Shown: one piece after another, positions 27,501 through 36,151 of the stretch
Position numbering within the stretch: the stretch's first letter is position 1
How the letters are laid out: every line of letters starts with the position of its first letter
Origin: an uncultured Clostridia bacterium
GTDB taxonomy: Bacteria; Bacillota; Clostridia; UBA1381
Assembly (NCBI GenBank): GCA_934444735.1
Contig: CAKSDE010000006.1
Span: 114,909 to 178,908 of the forward strand
DNA length: 64,000 nucleotides
Direction of reading: 5' to 3'
Notes under the pieces: model-generated
What the model saw: the letters and a program-made list of their open reading frames with translations, nothing else
Database searches by the model: none
What the model was told of the DNA's origin: nothing
Program-made: the position numbers and the translations under genes

Positions 27501-28249
27501 GCAAGATACTCGTTATAGGTATTCTCCAACAAAGCGTCCTCAAACTTTATGCTGTCGATTGTCGTTAAAAATGTCGTGTGTCGGCAGTGATCCGACCAGT
27601 ATGTATCGATCATCTTTATTTCGGTAATTGTCGGATCGCGCTTTTCGCTCAAAAAATATTCCTGACAAAACGCTATATCGTCCAAATCCATTGCAAGTCC
27701 GTTTTTATTAATAAATTCCTGCAATTCGTCTTTTGAGAGTTTGCAAAAACCGTCTAATGTCTTTACCGTTTCGGGAATTTCATAGTTTACCTTCAGCGTT
27801 TCAAAGGTTTCAAGCTTAGCCTCTCTTGCCTCAACCGGGTTTATGACATATTTTTTAATCGCGGATATTTCCTCATCGGTAAGATTCCCTGCCAAAAGAT
27901 AAACCTTTGCTGTTTTAACGGTCGGTCTTTCGCCCTTTGATATAATCTGTATACACTCTGCGGCTGAATTTGCTCTTTGATCGAACTGTCCCGGCAGATA
28001 CTCCACCGCAAAAACGGTATATCCGAAAAAGTCCGCCAACTCCGCCGCATTATCTACCTGCGGTTCTGAAAATACGGTATCTTTTGCGTAGTCAAAAAGC
28101 TTTTTGTCTATATTTTCAACATCGTATCTGTTTAAAATTCTAAGTTCCTCCAGATTATTAATCTGCAAAATCTTTTTAACATCATTTTCAAGCGCCTTTG
28201 CCTCATGCGCAAATTCGCGCTTTTTTTCAACATACAGTCTGTAAACCAT
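24560..28249 (-). CDS. purL: Phosphoribosylformylglycinamidine synthase, single-chain
   Basis: A 1229-residue large-type FGAM synthase that converts FGAR to FGAM using glutamine and ATP. The N-terminal and AIR-synthase-like domains carry TEIKMIDTYWSDHCRHTTF and ETHNHPTEIEPFGGAATCIGG; the C-terminal class I glutaminase domain shows GFSGGDEPDGSG, GGICNGFQALIKLG with nucleophile Cys, and PISHGEGRF. Fused single-chain PurL is used by some Clostridia and Gammaproteobacteria, so no purS or purQ is expected nearby. The ATG at 28249 shares one base with the purD stop (TGATG). Last gene of the pur operon. Confidence 0.97.
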   Translation of the reverse strand: MVYRLYVEKKREFAHEAKALENDVKKILQINNLEELRILNRYDVENIDKKLFDYAKDTVFSEPQVDNAAELADFFGYTVFAVEYLPGQFDQRANSAAECIQIISKGERPTVKTAKVYLLAGNLTDEEISAIKKYVINPVEAREAKLETFETLKVNYEIPETVKTLDGFCKLSKDELQEFINKNGLAMDLDDIAFCQEYFLSEKRDPTITEIKMIDTYWSDHCRHTTFLTTIDSIKFEDALLENTYNEYLATRDFLDRKKPINLMDIATLTVKYLRKTGKLDKLDESEEINACTVKIDVDVDGKTEKWLLLFKNETHNHPTEIEPFGGAATCIGGAIRDPLSGRSYVYAAMRVTGAADPTKPVSETLPGKLPQRKIVTTAANGYSSYGNQIGLATGQVDEIYHDGYVAKRMEIGAVIAAAPEENVRRERPEDGDIVILLGGRTGRDGCGGATGSSKSHTLQSLESCGAEVQKGNAPEERKLQRLFRNPEASKLIKRCNDFGAGGVSVAIGELADGIEIDLNAVPKKYDGLDGTELAISESQERMAVVVEKNDVERFKALCEAENLEATVVAEIKENPYLVMNWNGKRIVNISREFLNSNGAEKHIDIECEKAEKYDKAIPENFVEGYEALVGDLNVCSKRGLSERFDSTIGAGTVLMPFGGRFQRTPNQAMVNKISVEKGHTDTCSLMAWGYNPFITEKSPYHGAYLAVVESVSKLIAQGAEFSDVYLTFQEYFEKPMKDPKRWGKPAAALLGAFKAQKELGIGAIGGKDSMSGTFEKIDVPPTLVSFAVTCENTENIVSGEFKAPDHEVIMIKPEYDENGLPVTSSLLDVFAKVSKLVRDKKAAAVYTPTYGGAAEAIFKMTLGNRVGFAFDNKLTLADIFGYSYGSFIIELVGDSQEGILIGCTKPEHTISYLNDSCNMSKLSEIYEEKLEKIYPTKVHTEKEKVENVRFAAEKITHPAIKCQKPKVLIPVFPGTNCEYDTQKAFTDAGADAEIFVINNMSASGISESVKSFAKKISDSQIVFIPGGFSGGDEPDGSGKFITAFFRNGEIKEAVEELLNKRDGLMGGICNGFQALIKLGLVPYGKIIDARADMPTLTFNTIARHQSKLVRTKLTSNNSPWLTEAKLGEVYTVPISHGEGRFIASDEEIARLIRNGQIMTQYVDFDGDASMNIEHNPNGSYMAIEGILSPDGRVFGKMGHSERIGDGLYKNVEGNYDMGLFRSAVKYFK

Positions 28250-29508
28250 CAAAGCACCTCCAATGCCTTTTTACCAATATCCGTTCTGTAATATGCATTC
28301 TCAAATTTGATTTTTTTCACCTTTTCGTATGCTGCATCAACCGCATCTTTTAGAGTATCTGCGGTTTCAACTGCACCTAAAACACGTCCGCCTGCCGTAA
28401 CAAGCGCACCGTCTTTTATCTTTGCACCGGCAACATATATCTTATCGTCATTTTGCGGCATACTTATCTCAAAACCCGTATCATACTTTTTGGGATAACC
28501 CTCGGATGCCATAACAACGCAGCAAGCCGCGCCGTCCGAAAATTCCACCTTGACTTTATCGAGCCTTTTTTCCGAAACCGCAAGCATAATCTCCAAAAGA
28601 TCGCTTTTTAAAAGCGGCAGAACCACCTGTGTTTCGGGATCTCCGAAACGGCAGTTATACTCTATAACCTTAGGGCCGTCTTTGGTGAGCATCAAGCCGA
28701 AATAAAGACACCCCTCAAAGCTTCTTCCCTCTTTATTCATAGCGTCAACCGTCGGCATGAAAATCTTTTCCATGCACTCTTTTGCAATCTCCTCGGTATA
28801 GTACGGGTTCGGCGCAACAGTTCCCATACCGCCGGTATTTAAGCCGGTGTCGCCGTCGCCCGCTCTTTTATGATCCATAGACGATACCATCGGCACAAGC
28901 GTTTTTCCGTCGGTAAAGCTCAAAACCGAAACCTCGGGGCCTTCCAAAAATTCTTCTATTACGATATTGTTTCCGCTCTCGCCGAAAACCTTATCCTCCA
29001 TTATCTCAACTACCGCCGCTTTTGCCTCATCGCGCGTTTTTGCGATAATTACACCCTTGCCCAAAGCCAGTCCGTCCGCTTTAACAACGGTCGGGATCGG
29101 TGCCGTATCAAGATATTCCAAAGCTTTTTTGGCATCTGAAAATACTTCGTAGCCCGCGGTCGGAATACCGTACTTTTTCATAAGATTTTTTGAGAATACC
29201 TTGCTGCCCTCGATTATGGCAGCGTTTTTCTTCGGTCCGAAACATGGAATCCCAAGCTTTAAAAGCTCGTCTACCGCGCCCAATACCAGCGGATCGTCGG
29301 GTGCGACAACCGCAAAATCTATTCCTTCTTTTTTCGCAAATTCGCATATTTTATCTATATCCTTAGCGCCTATATCCACGCACTCGGCGTCCGCGGCAAT
29401 TCCGCCGTTTCCCGGAAGTGCGTATATTTTTTCTGCCTTAGGGCTTTTTTTAAGCGCTTTTATTATCGCGTGCTCGCGGCCGCCGCCGCCTACTACCATA
29501 ATTTTCAT
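28249..29508 (-). CDS. purD: Phosphoribosylamine-glycine ligase
   Basis: A 419-residue GAR synthetase, second step of purine synthesis, ATP-grasp fold. The N-terminal VVGGGGREHAI, central LGKGVIIAKT and IEEFLEGPEVSVLSF, then CRFGDPETQVVLPLL are diagnostic. It lies between the AICAR transformylase and purL genes in the same operon and is coupled to purL by a one-base stop/start overlap. Confidence 0.97.
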   Translation of the reverse strand: MKIMVVGGGGREHAIIKALKKSPKAEKIYALPGNGGIAADAECVDIGAKDIDKICEFAKKEGIDFAVVAPDDPLVLGAVDELLKLGIPCFGPKKNAAIIEGSKVFSKNLMKKYGIPTAGYEVFSDAKKALEYLDTAPIPTVVKADGLALGKGVIIAKTRDEAKAAVVEIMEDKVFGESGNNIVIEEFLEGPEVSVLSFTDGKTLVPMVSSMDHKRAGDGDTGLNTGGMGTVAPNPYYTEEIAKECMEKIFMPTVDAMNKEGRSFEGCLYFGLMLTKDGPKVIEYNCRFGDPETQVVLPLLKSDLLEIMLAVSEKRLDKVKVEFSDGAACCVVMASEGYPKKYDTGFEISMPQNDDKIYVAGAKIKDGALVTAGGRVLGAVETADTLKDAVDAAYEKVKKIKFENAYYRTDIGKKALEVL

Positions 29509-29559
29509 ATGTGTTTTTCAGTCCTTTCTCCCAAAATTCCTTGATTTATAGGTTCTGCA

Positions 29560-30744
29560 TTAATGATGAAATAATCTCATACCCGTAAATGCCATAACCA
29601 TGCCATGCTTGTTGCAGGCATCAATCACGTTATCGTCACGGATTGAGCCGCCCGGCTCTGCAATATATGTTACACCGCTTCTTGCCGCACGCTCGATATT
29701 ATCCCCGAACGGGAAGAATGCGTCGCTCCCCAAAGATACTCCCGAGATCCCTGCAAGATATGCTTTCTTTTCCTCTTTTGTGAATTCCTCGGGTTTTTCC
29801 GAAAAGAGCGTCTGCCATATGCCGTCCGCCAAAACGTCCTCGCTCTCGTCCGAGATGTAAACATCTATCGCATTGTCGCGATCAGGTCGTCTTACGCTGT
29901 CCAAAAAAGGCAGATTCAGCACCTTTTCGTGCTGGCGCAGATGCCAAATATCGGCTTTATTTCCGGCAAGGCGCGTGCAGTGTATTCTCGACTGCTGACC
30001 GGCACCGACTCCGATTGCCTGTCCGTCTTTTACAAAGCACACCGAGTTTGACTGTGTGTATTTTAATGTTATAAGCGCAATTACCAAATCGCGCTTTGCC
30101 TCCTCGGGAAGTTCTTTATTTTCGGTTACGATATTTTTCAAAAGCTCTTTATCTATCTTAAAATTATTTCTGCCCTGTCTGAAAGTAATTCCGAATACCT
30201 GCTTTTCCTCAACCGTATCGGGAACATAGCTCTCATCGATTTTTACTATGTTGTATCCGCCTTTTCTCTTGCCTTTTAATATCGCAAGCGCCTCAGGCTC
30301 ATATCCCGGTGCGATTATTCCGTCCGAAACCTCTCTTGCAATAAGCTTTGCGGTTGTTACATCGCAGACATCGGAAAGCGCAATCCAGTCGCCGAACGAG
30401 CTCATTCTGTCGGTACCTCTTGCTCTTGCATATGCCGTCGCCAAAGGCGATTCGTCCAATCCCTCTATATCATCCACAAAGCACGCTTTTTTCAAATTAT
30501 CGCTCATCTTTATGCCGACTGCCGCCGATGTCGGACTTACGTGCTTAAAAGATGTCGCAGCCGCCATATGCAGATTTTCTTTTATCTCTTTTACAAGCTG
30601 CCAGCTGTTTAATGCGTCCAAAAAGTTTATATACCCCGGTTTTCCGTTTAATATCTCAATCGGCAGCTCGCTCCCGTTTGCCATATATATTTTTGCCGGC
30701 TTTTGATTCGGATTGCAGCCGTACTTTAATTCAAATTCCTTCAA
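29560..30744 (-). CDS. Stand-alone AICAR transformylase (C-terminal half of PurH only)
   Basis: A 394-residue protein corresponding only to the formyltransferase domain of PurH. It begins ELKYGCNPNQKPAKIY and keeps the catalytic Lys-His pair in TSFKHVSPTSAAVG, the NSVCFVKDGQAIGVGAGQQSR block, and DAFFPFGDNIERAARSGVTYI. The MGS-like IMP cyclohydrolase domain is absent; that activity is supplied by the PurO-like gene immediately upstream. It transfers the formyl group from 10-formyl-THF to AICAR (ZMP), the ligand sensed by the operon riboswitch. The start is TTG at 30744, with AGGAGGAG seven bases upstream; no ATG is available. Confidence 0.92.
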   Translation of the reverse strand: MKEFELKYGCNPNQKPAKIYMANGSELPIEILNGKPGYINFLDALNSWQLVKEIKENLHMAAATSFKHVSPTSAAVGIKMSDNLKKACFVDDIEGLDESPLATAYARARGTDRMSSFGDWIALSDVCDVTTAKLIAREVSDGIIAPGYEPEALAILKGKRKGGYNIVKIDESYVPDTVEEKQVFGITFRQGRNNFKIDKELLKNIVTENKELPEEAKRDLVIALITLKYTQSNSVCFVKDGQAIGVGAGQQSRIHCTRLAGNKADIWHLRQHEKVLNLPFLDSVRRPDRDNAIDVYISDESEDVLADGIWQTLFSEKPEEFTKEEKKAYLAGISGVSLGSDAFFPFGDNIERAARSGVTYIAEPGGSIRDDNVIDACNKHGMVMAFTGMRLFHH

Positions 30745-30767
30745 GCTTTTCTCCTCCTAATCATAAA

Positions 30768-30873
30768 TAAGTAAAAAGTAAAACTAACGTTTTCCAATTA
30801 AAATTATATGGTGGCTAATTGTAAAATTTACATTTTACAATTACCTATAATCATAAAACTAACGATTTTACAT
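30768..30873. repeat. Cluster of short AT-rich palindromes inside the pur operon
   Basis: Three related palindromic units in a row, for example AAAACTAACGTTTTCCAATT and TTGTAAAATTTACATTTTACAA, in the only long gap of the purO-to-purL section. The same unit recurs at 39049, 40129, 49636, 59391 and 63931. It may act as an RNA-processing or stability hairpin. Confidence 0.6.
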
Positions 30874-31593
30874 TTATCTGTTTTTGTTTATCATTCTGTT
30901 CTCTGCCGTTCCGTTTTCCAAATCCACAAATCGGACATACAAAGAAATCTTGTTATCCCCATTTAAATTATCCCAAATCTCTTTTGTAAACGCGTCAATA
31001 TCATTCGGGATTGCCACTCTCTCCGGCTCTCCGGTAAAGGTCGGGATCGGGTTTCCGTCATGATTGTAGGTATGTATAAAATGCCCGAGTCCCGCAATCG
31101 GGTGATACGAGAATGTGTATCTGTTGCAGTATGTACCCTCGCTGTCGGCGCTCTTTAAAATACTCATCTTATAGGTAAAGTCATTTTCCGAAAATTCGGC
31201 AATGCCGCTTATTCTCGGCGTAAAATTCGGCTTATCCGGCTCAAATTCACGCGTTTGCAGTGCATCTTCAAAGCTTTTGCCGTTTTTTAAATATTCATAA
31301 ACAGTATCGGTCTGATCGCCGTTTGTGACGATAAGCTTATTCTCAAATTTTCGTATCGGCAAGTATATTATCAATGACGGATCCTCCACCTTTGACTCGT
31401 CAAACGGGTAGATTATCAAATCATCGCCCTTTTCCGCAAAGATTCTGTTGCGGCTGTTCTCGCTCCTGCCCATGATAAAATATGCAAAAGCCGCTTTTTT
31501 CGAGTCCGCCGTTTTGCCGATTATGATTCCGCGTCCGACATAGCTGTTATCCGCAATAAGTTCTCCGATATTATTTATCTCATACACGCTCAT
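30874..31593 (-). CDS. purO: IMP cyclohydrolase, archaeal PurO type
   Basis: A 239-residue protein of the IMP_cyclohyd (PurO-like) family. Recognisable are the N-terminal SYVGRGIIIGKTADSKKAAF, FIMGRSENSRNR and the central IGLG-like GLGHFIHTYNHDGNPIPTF. It closes FAICAR to IMP, the last step of the pathway, and here replaces the missing N-terminal domain of PurH. It overlaps purN by 14 bp and has an AAAGGAG ribosome site inside purN. Assignment rests on family motifs plus the complementary lack of that domain next door. Confidence 0.88.
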   Translation of the reverse strand: MSVYEINNIGELIADNSYVGRGIIIGKTADSKKAAFAYFIMGRSENSRNRIFAEKGDDLIIYPFDESKVEDPSLIIYLPIRKFENKLIVTNGDQTDTVYEYLKNGKSFEDALQTREFEPDKPNFTPRISGIAEFSENDFTYKMSILKSADSEGTYCNRYTFSYHPIAGLGHFIHTYNHDGNPIPTFTGEPERVAIPNDIDAFTKEIWDNLNGDNKISLYVRFVDLENGTAENRMINKNR

Positions 31594-32206
31594 ATCTTTT
31601 CTCCTTTAAAATACGTTTTGCCACCTGTTCCGCCGCCTTGGGGAGTATCACCCACTCGGCCTGCTCCATAACTCTCTGCTGCAGGCTCTTCGGCGAATCG
31701 TTTTTTAACACCTTAACCGCGCGCTGCATTATTATCTCGCCGCCGTCCGGCACTTCATTTACATAATGCACCGTTGCTCCCGTAACCTTCACACCGTATC
31801 TGAGCGCCGCCTCATGCACATTTAAGCCGTAGTAGCCCTTACCGCAAAACGACGGTATCAGCGACGGGTGGATATTTATAATGCGGTGCGCATATTTTGC
31901 GGTAAATCCCTCGCTTAATATGCTCATAAACCCGGCAAGGATAATCATATCAATGCGGTTTAAGTCAATTATACGGCATAATGCCTCCTCAAATTCACTG
32001 TGCGATTTGCACTGCTTTTTATCCACACACTCCGCTTTTATTCCGTTATCTTTTGCACGCACAAGCGCATATGCCTTCGGGTTATTCGATATTACAACAG
32101 CTATCTCGCCGTGCTTTATTTTGCCTTTTTTTTCTGCGTCGATCAAAGCCTGCAGGTTTGTGCCGCCGCCCGAAACCAAAACGGCAATTCTTGCTTTTTT
32201 CAGCAT
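31580..32206 (-). CDS. purN: Phosphoribosylglycinamide formyltransferase
   Basis: A 208-residue folate-dependent GAR transformylase. ARIAVLVSGGGTNLQALID opens the Rossmann fold; NIHPSLIPSFCGKGYYGLNVHEAALRYGVKVTGATVHYV holds the catalytic Asn/His region and the GATVH block. Overlaps purM by 7 bp and purO by 14 bp. Confidence 0.96.
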   Translation of the reverse strand: MLKKARIAVLVSGGGTNLQALIDAEKKGKIKHGEIAVVISNNPKAYALVRAKDNGIKAECVDKKQCKSHSEFEEALCRIIDLNRIDMIILAGFMSILSEGFTAKYAHRIINIHPSLIPSFCGKGYYGLNVHEAALRYGVKVTGATVHYVNEVPDGGEIIMQRAVKVLKNDSPKSLQQRVMEQAEWVILPKAAEQVAKRILKEKRYERV

Positions 32207-33237
32207 ATTGTAACACTCTCCTCCGACTTTACAATCTCGCCTATAACATATGCGTCCTCGCCGTTTTGCTTTAGTATCTCAAGTGCACGGTCTGTGTCCT
32301 CTTTTGCAACCACAACGCTCATACCGACGCCCATGTTATATGTATTGAACATATCACGCTCGGGGATATTTCCCGTCTTTTGAATAAGCTCGAATATCGG
32401 AAGAACCTTTACTGCGGCTCTCTTGATTTTTGCACCGAATCCTTCCGGAATACTTCTCGGGATATTCTCGTAAAATCCGCCGCCCGTTATATGCGAAACC
32501 GCTTTTACGGTTATTTTATCAAAAAGCGCCAGCATCGGCTTTACATATATTTTGGTCGGCTCCAAAAGCGCCTCTCCGATTGATTTTCCCGAAAGCTCCG
32601 CAACCGGCTTTTTAATATCGCTGTTTTCAACGTCAAAGACCTTTCTTACCAATGAAAATCCGTTTGAGTGAACACCCGATGAGGGGAGCGCAATTATAAC
32701 ATCGCCCTCTTTTATGGTGCTGTTGTCCAAAACCTTGTCTTTGTCGACAACTCCAACGGAAAATCCTGCCAAATCGTACTCATCTTCGGGGTAAAAACCC
32801 GGCATCTCCGCCGTCTCGCCGCCGACCAATGCACAGCCTGCCTGCACACAGCCGTCCGCCACGCCTTTTACAATCTCCGCAACCTTTTCGGGATAATTCT
32901 TGCCAAGTGCGATATAATCCAGAAACAGCAGCGGTTTTGCGCCTGTGCAGATTATGTCGTTTACGCACATTGCCACGCAGTCGATACCGACCGTATCGTG
33001 CTTGTCCATCAAAAATGCCAATTTCAGCTTTGTCCCGACGCCGTCCGTTCCGCTTACCAATACAGGCTTTTTAATCCCTGTCATATCAAGCTCAAACAGT
33101 CCGCCAAAGCCGCCTATATCCGACATTGCACCTGCCGTCATAGTCTTTTTTATATGTCCCTTCATCAGTTCCACAGCCTTATATCCTGCGGTAATGTCAA
33201 CCCCTGCCTCTTTATAGCTCTCACTGTAACTTTTCAT
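32200..33237 (-). CDS. purM: Phosphoribosylformylglycinamidine cyclo-ligase
   Basis: A 345-residue AIR synthetase, an ATP-dependent ring closure of FGAM. SYKEAGVDITAGYKAVELMK, LVSGTDGVGTKLKLAF, ALVGGETAEMPGFY and SHITGGGFYENIPR are family blocks. Its ATG shares one base with the purF stop (TAATG). Confidence 0.97.
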   Translation of the reverse strand: MKSYSESYKEAGVDITAGYKAVELMKGHIKKTMTAGAMSDIGGFGGLFELDMTGIKKPVLVSGTDGVGTKLKLAFLMDKHDTVGIDCVAMCVNDIICTGAKPLLFLDYIALGKNYPEKVAEIVKGVADGCVQAGCALVGGETAEMPGFYPEDEYDLAGFSVGVVDKDKVLDNSTIKEGDVIIALPSSGVHSNGFSLVRKVFDVENSDIKKPVAELSGKSIGEALLEPTKIYVKPMLALFDKITVKAVSHITGGGFYENIPRSIPEGFGAKIKRAAVKVLPIFELIQKTGNIPERDMFNTYNMGVGMSVVVAKEDTDRALEILKQNGEDAYVIGEIVKSEESVTIC

Positions 33238-34673
33238 TATATATCACCCTTTTCATTTATTTTATGTTCAAATTTGCTCTTTCCCGAATCCTGAGGGATT
33301 TCTGTCGGATAGTTGTTATCAAAGCACGCACTGCAATATCCGCAGCCCGGCTTTGTTCCGATAAGCATCCAAAGATGGTTCACGTCCAGATACCCCAAGC
33401 TGTCAACACCGATAATATCACGTGTTTCCTCCAGGGTATGACGGCACGCAATCAGGTTTTCTCTTGAATCTATGTCGGTTCCATAATAGCACGGATTCAA
33501 AAACGGCGGTGCGGAAACTCTCATATGCACCTCTTTTGCACCTGCCTCACGCAAGAGCTTTACAATTCTCGCGCTTGTCGTTCCGCGCACTATCGAATCG
33601 TCCACCAAAACAACGCGCTTATCCTTTACCGTTTCCTCCAGTACGTTCAGCTTAATTCTTACTCTGTCCTCACGTGATTTCTGCCCCGGTGAGATAAATG
33701 TTCTGCCGATATATTTGTTCTTTATAAACCCGATACCGTAAGGGATCCCCGACTGCCTTGCATATCCCAAAGCCGCGTCAATACCCGAATCCGGCACACC
33801 GATTACAACGTCCGCCTGAACCGGGTGTTCCAGTGCAAGGCAGGCACCTGCCTTTAATCTTGCCCCGTGTACGCTCACACCGTTTATCACCGAATCGGGG
33901 CGGGCGAAATAGATATACTCAAAAATACAGATAGTCGGATCAACCTTCTGGCAGTGATCCTCAATCGAGCGTATTCCGTTTTTGTCAAACACCATGATTT
34001 CTCCCGGCTTTAAATCACGTATAAATTTTGCACCGACCGCATCAAGTGCGCAGCTCTCCGATGCGATAACGTACATTCCGTCCTCCGTTTTACCGTAGCA
34101 AAGCGGTCTGAATCCGTTTTCATCACGCACCGCAATCAGCTTTGACGGCGACATAATAACCAGTGAATATGCGCCCTTAATCCTGTTCATTGCACGGTTT
34201 ACCGCCTCTTCGATAGAGGGTGCATTAAGGCGCTCTTTTGTAATAATGTAGGATATTACCTCGGTGTCCGACGTTGTGTGGAAAATTGAGCCTTCAAGTT
34301 CCAGCTCGCGCCTTAATTCATATGAATTGGTAAGGTTTCCGTTGTGCGCAAGCGCCATTCTTCCCTTTATGTGATTTACTACAATCGGCTGTGCGTTCAG
34401 TCTGCCGTCTGTACCCGTTGTGCCGTATCTGACATGACCGACCGCCATATTCCCGTCACCGAGATTTTTCAGTTCCTCCGCTCCGAATACATCGTTTACA
34501 AGTCCCAGCTCTTTATATGATCTGAAAATCCCATCATCGTTTACCACCATTCCGGCGCTTTCCTGACCTCTGTGCTGAAGTGCGAAAAGCCCGTAGTAAA
34601 CAGTCGGTGTAAGCTCGGTTTTTTTATCCGCAAAAACCCCGAATACCCCGCATTCTTCATGTAAATTGCTCAT
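33237..34673 (-). CDS. purF: Amidophosphoribosyltransferase
   Basis: A 478-residue enzyme for the committed step of purine synthesis (PRPP plus glutamine to phosphoribosylamine). The N-terminal EECGVFGVF holds the nucleophile Cys exposed after cleavage of a short propeptide; ALQHRGQESAG is the class II glutaminase block; VVLVDDSIVRGTTSARIV is the PRPP loop. C-terminal GCGYCSACF is consistent with the 4Fe-4S cluster of the Bacillus-type enzyme. A 91-bp gap with two hairpins separates it from purC. Confidence 0.97.
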   Translation of the reverse strand: MSNLHEECGVFGVFADKKTELTPTVYYGLFALQHRGQESAGMVVNDDGIFRSYKELGLVNDVFGAEELKNLGDGNMAVGHVRYGTTGTDGRLNAQPIVVNHIKGRMALAHNGNLTNSYELRRELELEGSIFHTTSDTEVISYIITKERLNAPSIEEAVNRAMNRIKGAYSLVIMSPSKLIAVRDENGFRPLCYGKTEDGMYVIASESCALDAVGAKFIRDLKPGEIMVFDKNGIRSIEDHCQKVDPTICIFEYIYFARPDSVINGVSVHGARLKAGACLALEHPVQADVVIGVPDSGIDAALGYARQSGIPYGIGFIKNKYIGRTFISPGQKSREDRVRIKLNVLEETVKDKRVVLVDDSIVRGTTSARIVKLLREAGAKEVHMRVSAPPFLNPCYYGTDIDSRENLIACRHTLEETRDIIGVDSLGYLDVNHLWMLIGTKPGCGYCSACFDNNYPTEIPQDSGKSKFEHKINEKGDI

Positions 34674-34710
34674 TATTATATCTCCTTTATGCCCGAATTT
34701 TAAAGTCTAT

Positions 34711-34758
34711 AAAGGCGGTGTAAAAAACACCGCCTTTATAGGGGATAGAAAAATCCCC
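34711..34758. other. Two intercistronic hairpins between purC and purF
   Basis: AAAGGCGGTGT/ACACCGCCTTT (34711-34737), then the 18-bp palindrome GGGGATAGAAAAATCCCC (34741-34758), the smallest version of the GGGGAT element. No long T-run follows on the minus strand, so partial termination or RNA processing within the operon is possible, full termination unlikely. Confidence 0.55.
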
Positions 34759-34764
34759 TAATTT

Positions 34765-35475
34765 TTATTCTCCCAATAAACGCTTTAAAATCTCTTTATA
34801 TGCATCTTCCACGCCGCCCAAATCTCTTCTGAATCTGTCTTTATCAAGCTTTTCATGGCTCACCGAATCCCAGAATCTGCACGTATCCGGCGAAATCTCA
34901 TCGGCAAGTACAATTGTGCCGTCGGGAGTCTTTCCGAACTCCAGTTTGAAGTCGATAAGCTCAATATTTACATCTTTTAAATAGTCCGTTAAAATGTCGT
35001 TTATCTTGAGGGCATACTTTGCTATAAGATCCAACTCCTCTTTGGTGCAGTATTCCATGGCAAGAATATGGTATTCGTTTACCATAGGATCGCCCAGATC
35101 GTCGTCCTTGTAGCAGTATTCCAGAACAGTTCTTTTAAGCTTTGTCCCCTCGGGAAGTCCCAGACGCTTTGCCAAAGATCCTGCCGCAATATTTCTTACG
35201 ATCACCTCCAAAGGTACTATAGAAACCTTTTTAACTACCGTTTCGCAATCGGAAAGCTCCTCAACGAAGTGAGTCGGAATACCGTTTTTCTCCAAAAGCT
35301 TCATAAGATAGTTTGTTACTCTGTTGTTGATTGCACCTTTACCGAGGATTGTTCCCTTTTTAAGACCGTTAAACGCGGTCGCATCGTCTTTGTAGGAAAC
35401 GATACAGAAATTCGGATCATCTGTTGCGAAAACCTTCTTTGCCTTACCTTCATACATTTGTTCTGTTTTTTTCAT
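34765..35475 (-). CDS. purC: SAICAR synthetase
   Basis: A 236-residue ligase joining aspartate to CAIR. MYEGKAKKVFATD, FNGLKKGTILGKGAINN, PLEVIVRNIAAGSLAKRLG and LVLADEISPDTCRFWD-type VLADEISPDTCRFWD are diagnostic. The ATG at 35475, with GAGAGGA seven bases upstream, is preferred over an in-frame GTG eight codons earlier. 17 bp after purE. Confidence 0.97.
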   Translation of the reverse strand: MKKTEQMYEGKAKKVFATDDPNFCIVSYKDDATAFNGLKKGTILGKGAINNRVTNYLMKLLEKNGIPTHFVEELSDCETVVKKVSIVPLEVIVRNIAAGSLAKRLGLPEGTKLKRTVLEYCYKDDDLGDPMVNEYHILAMEYCTKEELDLIAKYALKINDILTDYLKDVNIELIDFKLEFGKTPDGTIVLADEISPDTCRFWDSVSHEKLDKDRFRRDLGGVEDAYKEILKRLLGE

Positions 35476-35492
35476 TGGTATTCCTCTCTTTC

Positions 35493-35984
35493 TTACCACA
35501 CTCTGTTTTCTATTTCTTTATTCTTCAAAAGCACCTTTTCGGCACCTTTTTCTCTTGATTCACAAAGCTTTTTGCTAAGCTCTGCATCATTTACGGCAAG
35601 TATCTGTATTGCCAATAGAGCGGCATTTTCCGCGCCGTCTATCGCCACCGTTGCAACAGGCATACCCGAGGGCATCTGAACCGTCGATAAAAGTGCGTCA
35701 AGTCCGTCTAACGTGGAGGACTTTATCGGGATTCCGATAACCGGCAGGGTAGTGTTTGCCGCCATCGCACCCGCCAAATGCGCCGCCTTTCCTGCCGCCG
35801 CGATTATTGCACCAAACCCGTTATCCCTTGCATTTTCGGCAAACTCTTTTGCCTCTTTCGGGGTTCTGTGCGCCGAGTAAATATGTACCTCAAAGGGTAC
35901 GTCAAATTCCTTTAGCTTGTAAATTGCTTTTTCAACAACAGGCAGATCACTGTCGCTGCCCATGATAATTCCGACTTTTTTCAT
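35493..35984 (-). CDS. purE: 5-(carboxyamino)imidazole ribonucleotide mutase
   Basis: A 163-residue class I PurE. GIIMGSDSDLPVVEKA, YSAHRTPKEAKEFAENARDNGFGAIIAAAGKAAHL and GIPIKSSTLDGLDALLSTVQMPSGMPVAT contain the conserved CAIR-binding residues. No purK is seen in the window; the class I enzyme normally needs PurK, so it may lie elsewhere. First gene of the operon behind the ZTP riboswitch; GGAGG ribosome site. Confidence 0.96.
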   Translation of the reverse strand: MKKVGIIMGSDSDLPVVEKAIYKLKEFDVPFEVHIYSAHRTPKEAKEFAENARDNGFGAIIAAAGKAAHLAGAMAANTTLPVIGIPIKSSTLDGLDALLSTVQMPSGMPVATVAIDGAENAALLAIQILAVNDAELSKKLCESREKGAEKVLLKNKEIENRVW

Positions 35985-36151
35985 TCTAATCCTCCATTCT
36001 GCCGCAAGGCGACATAAATATTAACGTGTAAAAGATGCAAGCAGGTTATCTTTTTTTGAGAGGTGACGGCGTATGCTTATACTCCTAACCTCGAAAACAG
36101 GTAAGATGCGCAGCAGATTTTTCCCGTTAACAGCACCTCATTTTAAAAAAT
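35985..36151 (-). other. Leader between riboswitch terminator and purE
   Basis: About 165 nt of untranslated leader. It includes a potential long-range GAGGTG/CACCTC pairing, but no T-run and no ORF with a ribosome site. A GGTAAGATGCGCAGCAGAT stretch (36101-36119) has a near-copy at 36669-36687 (GGTAAGATGCGCCGCAGAT), suggesting a further small repeat. Confidence 0.4.
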
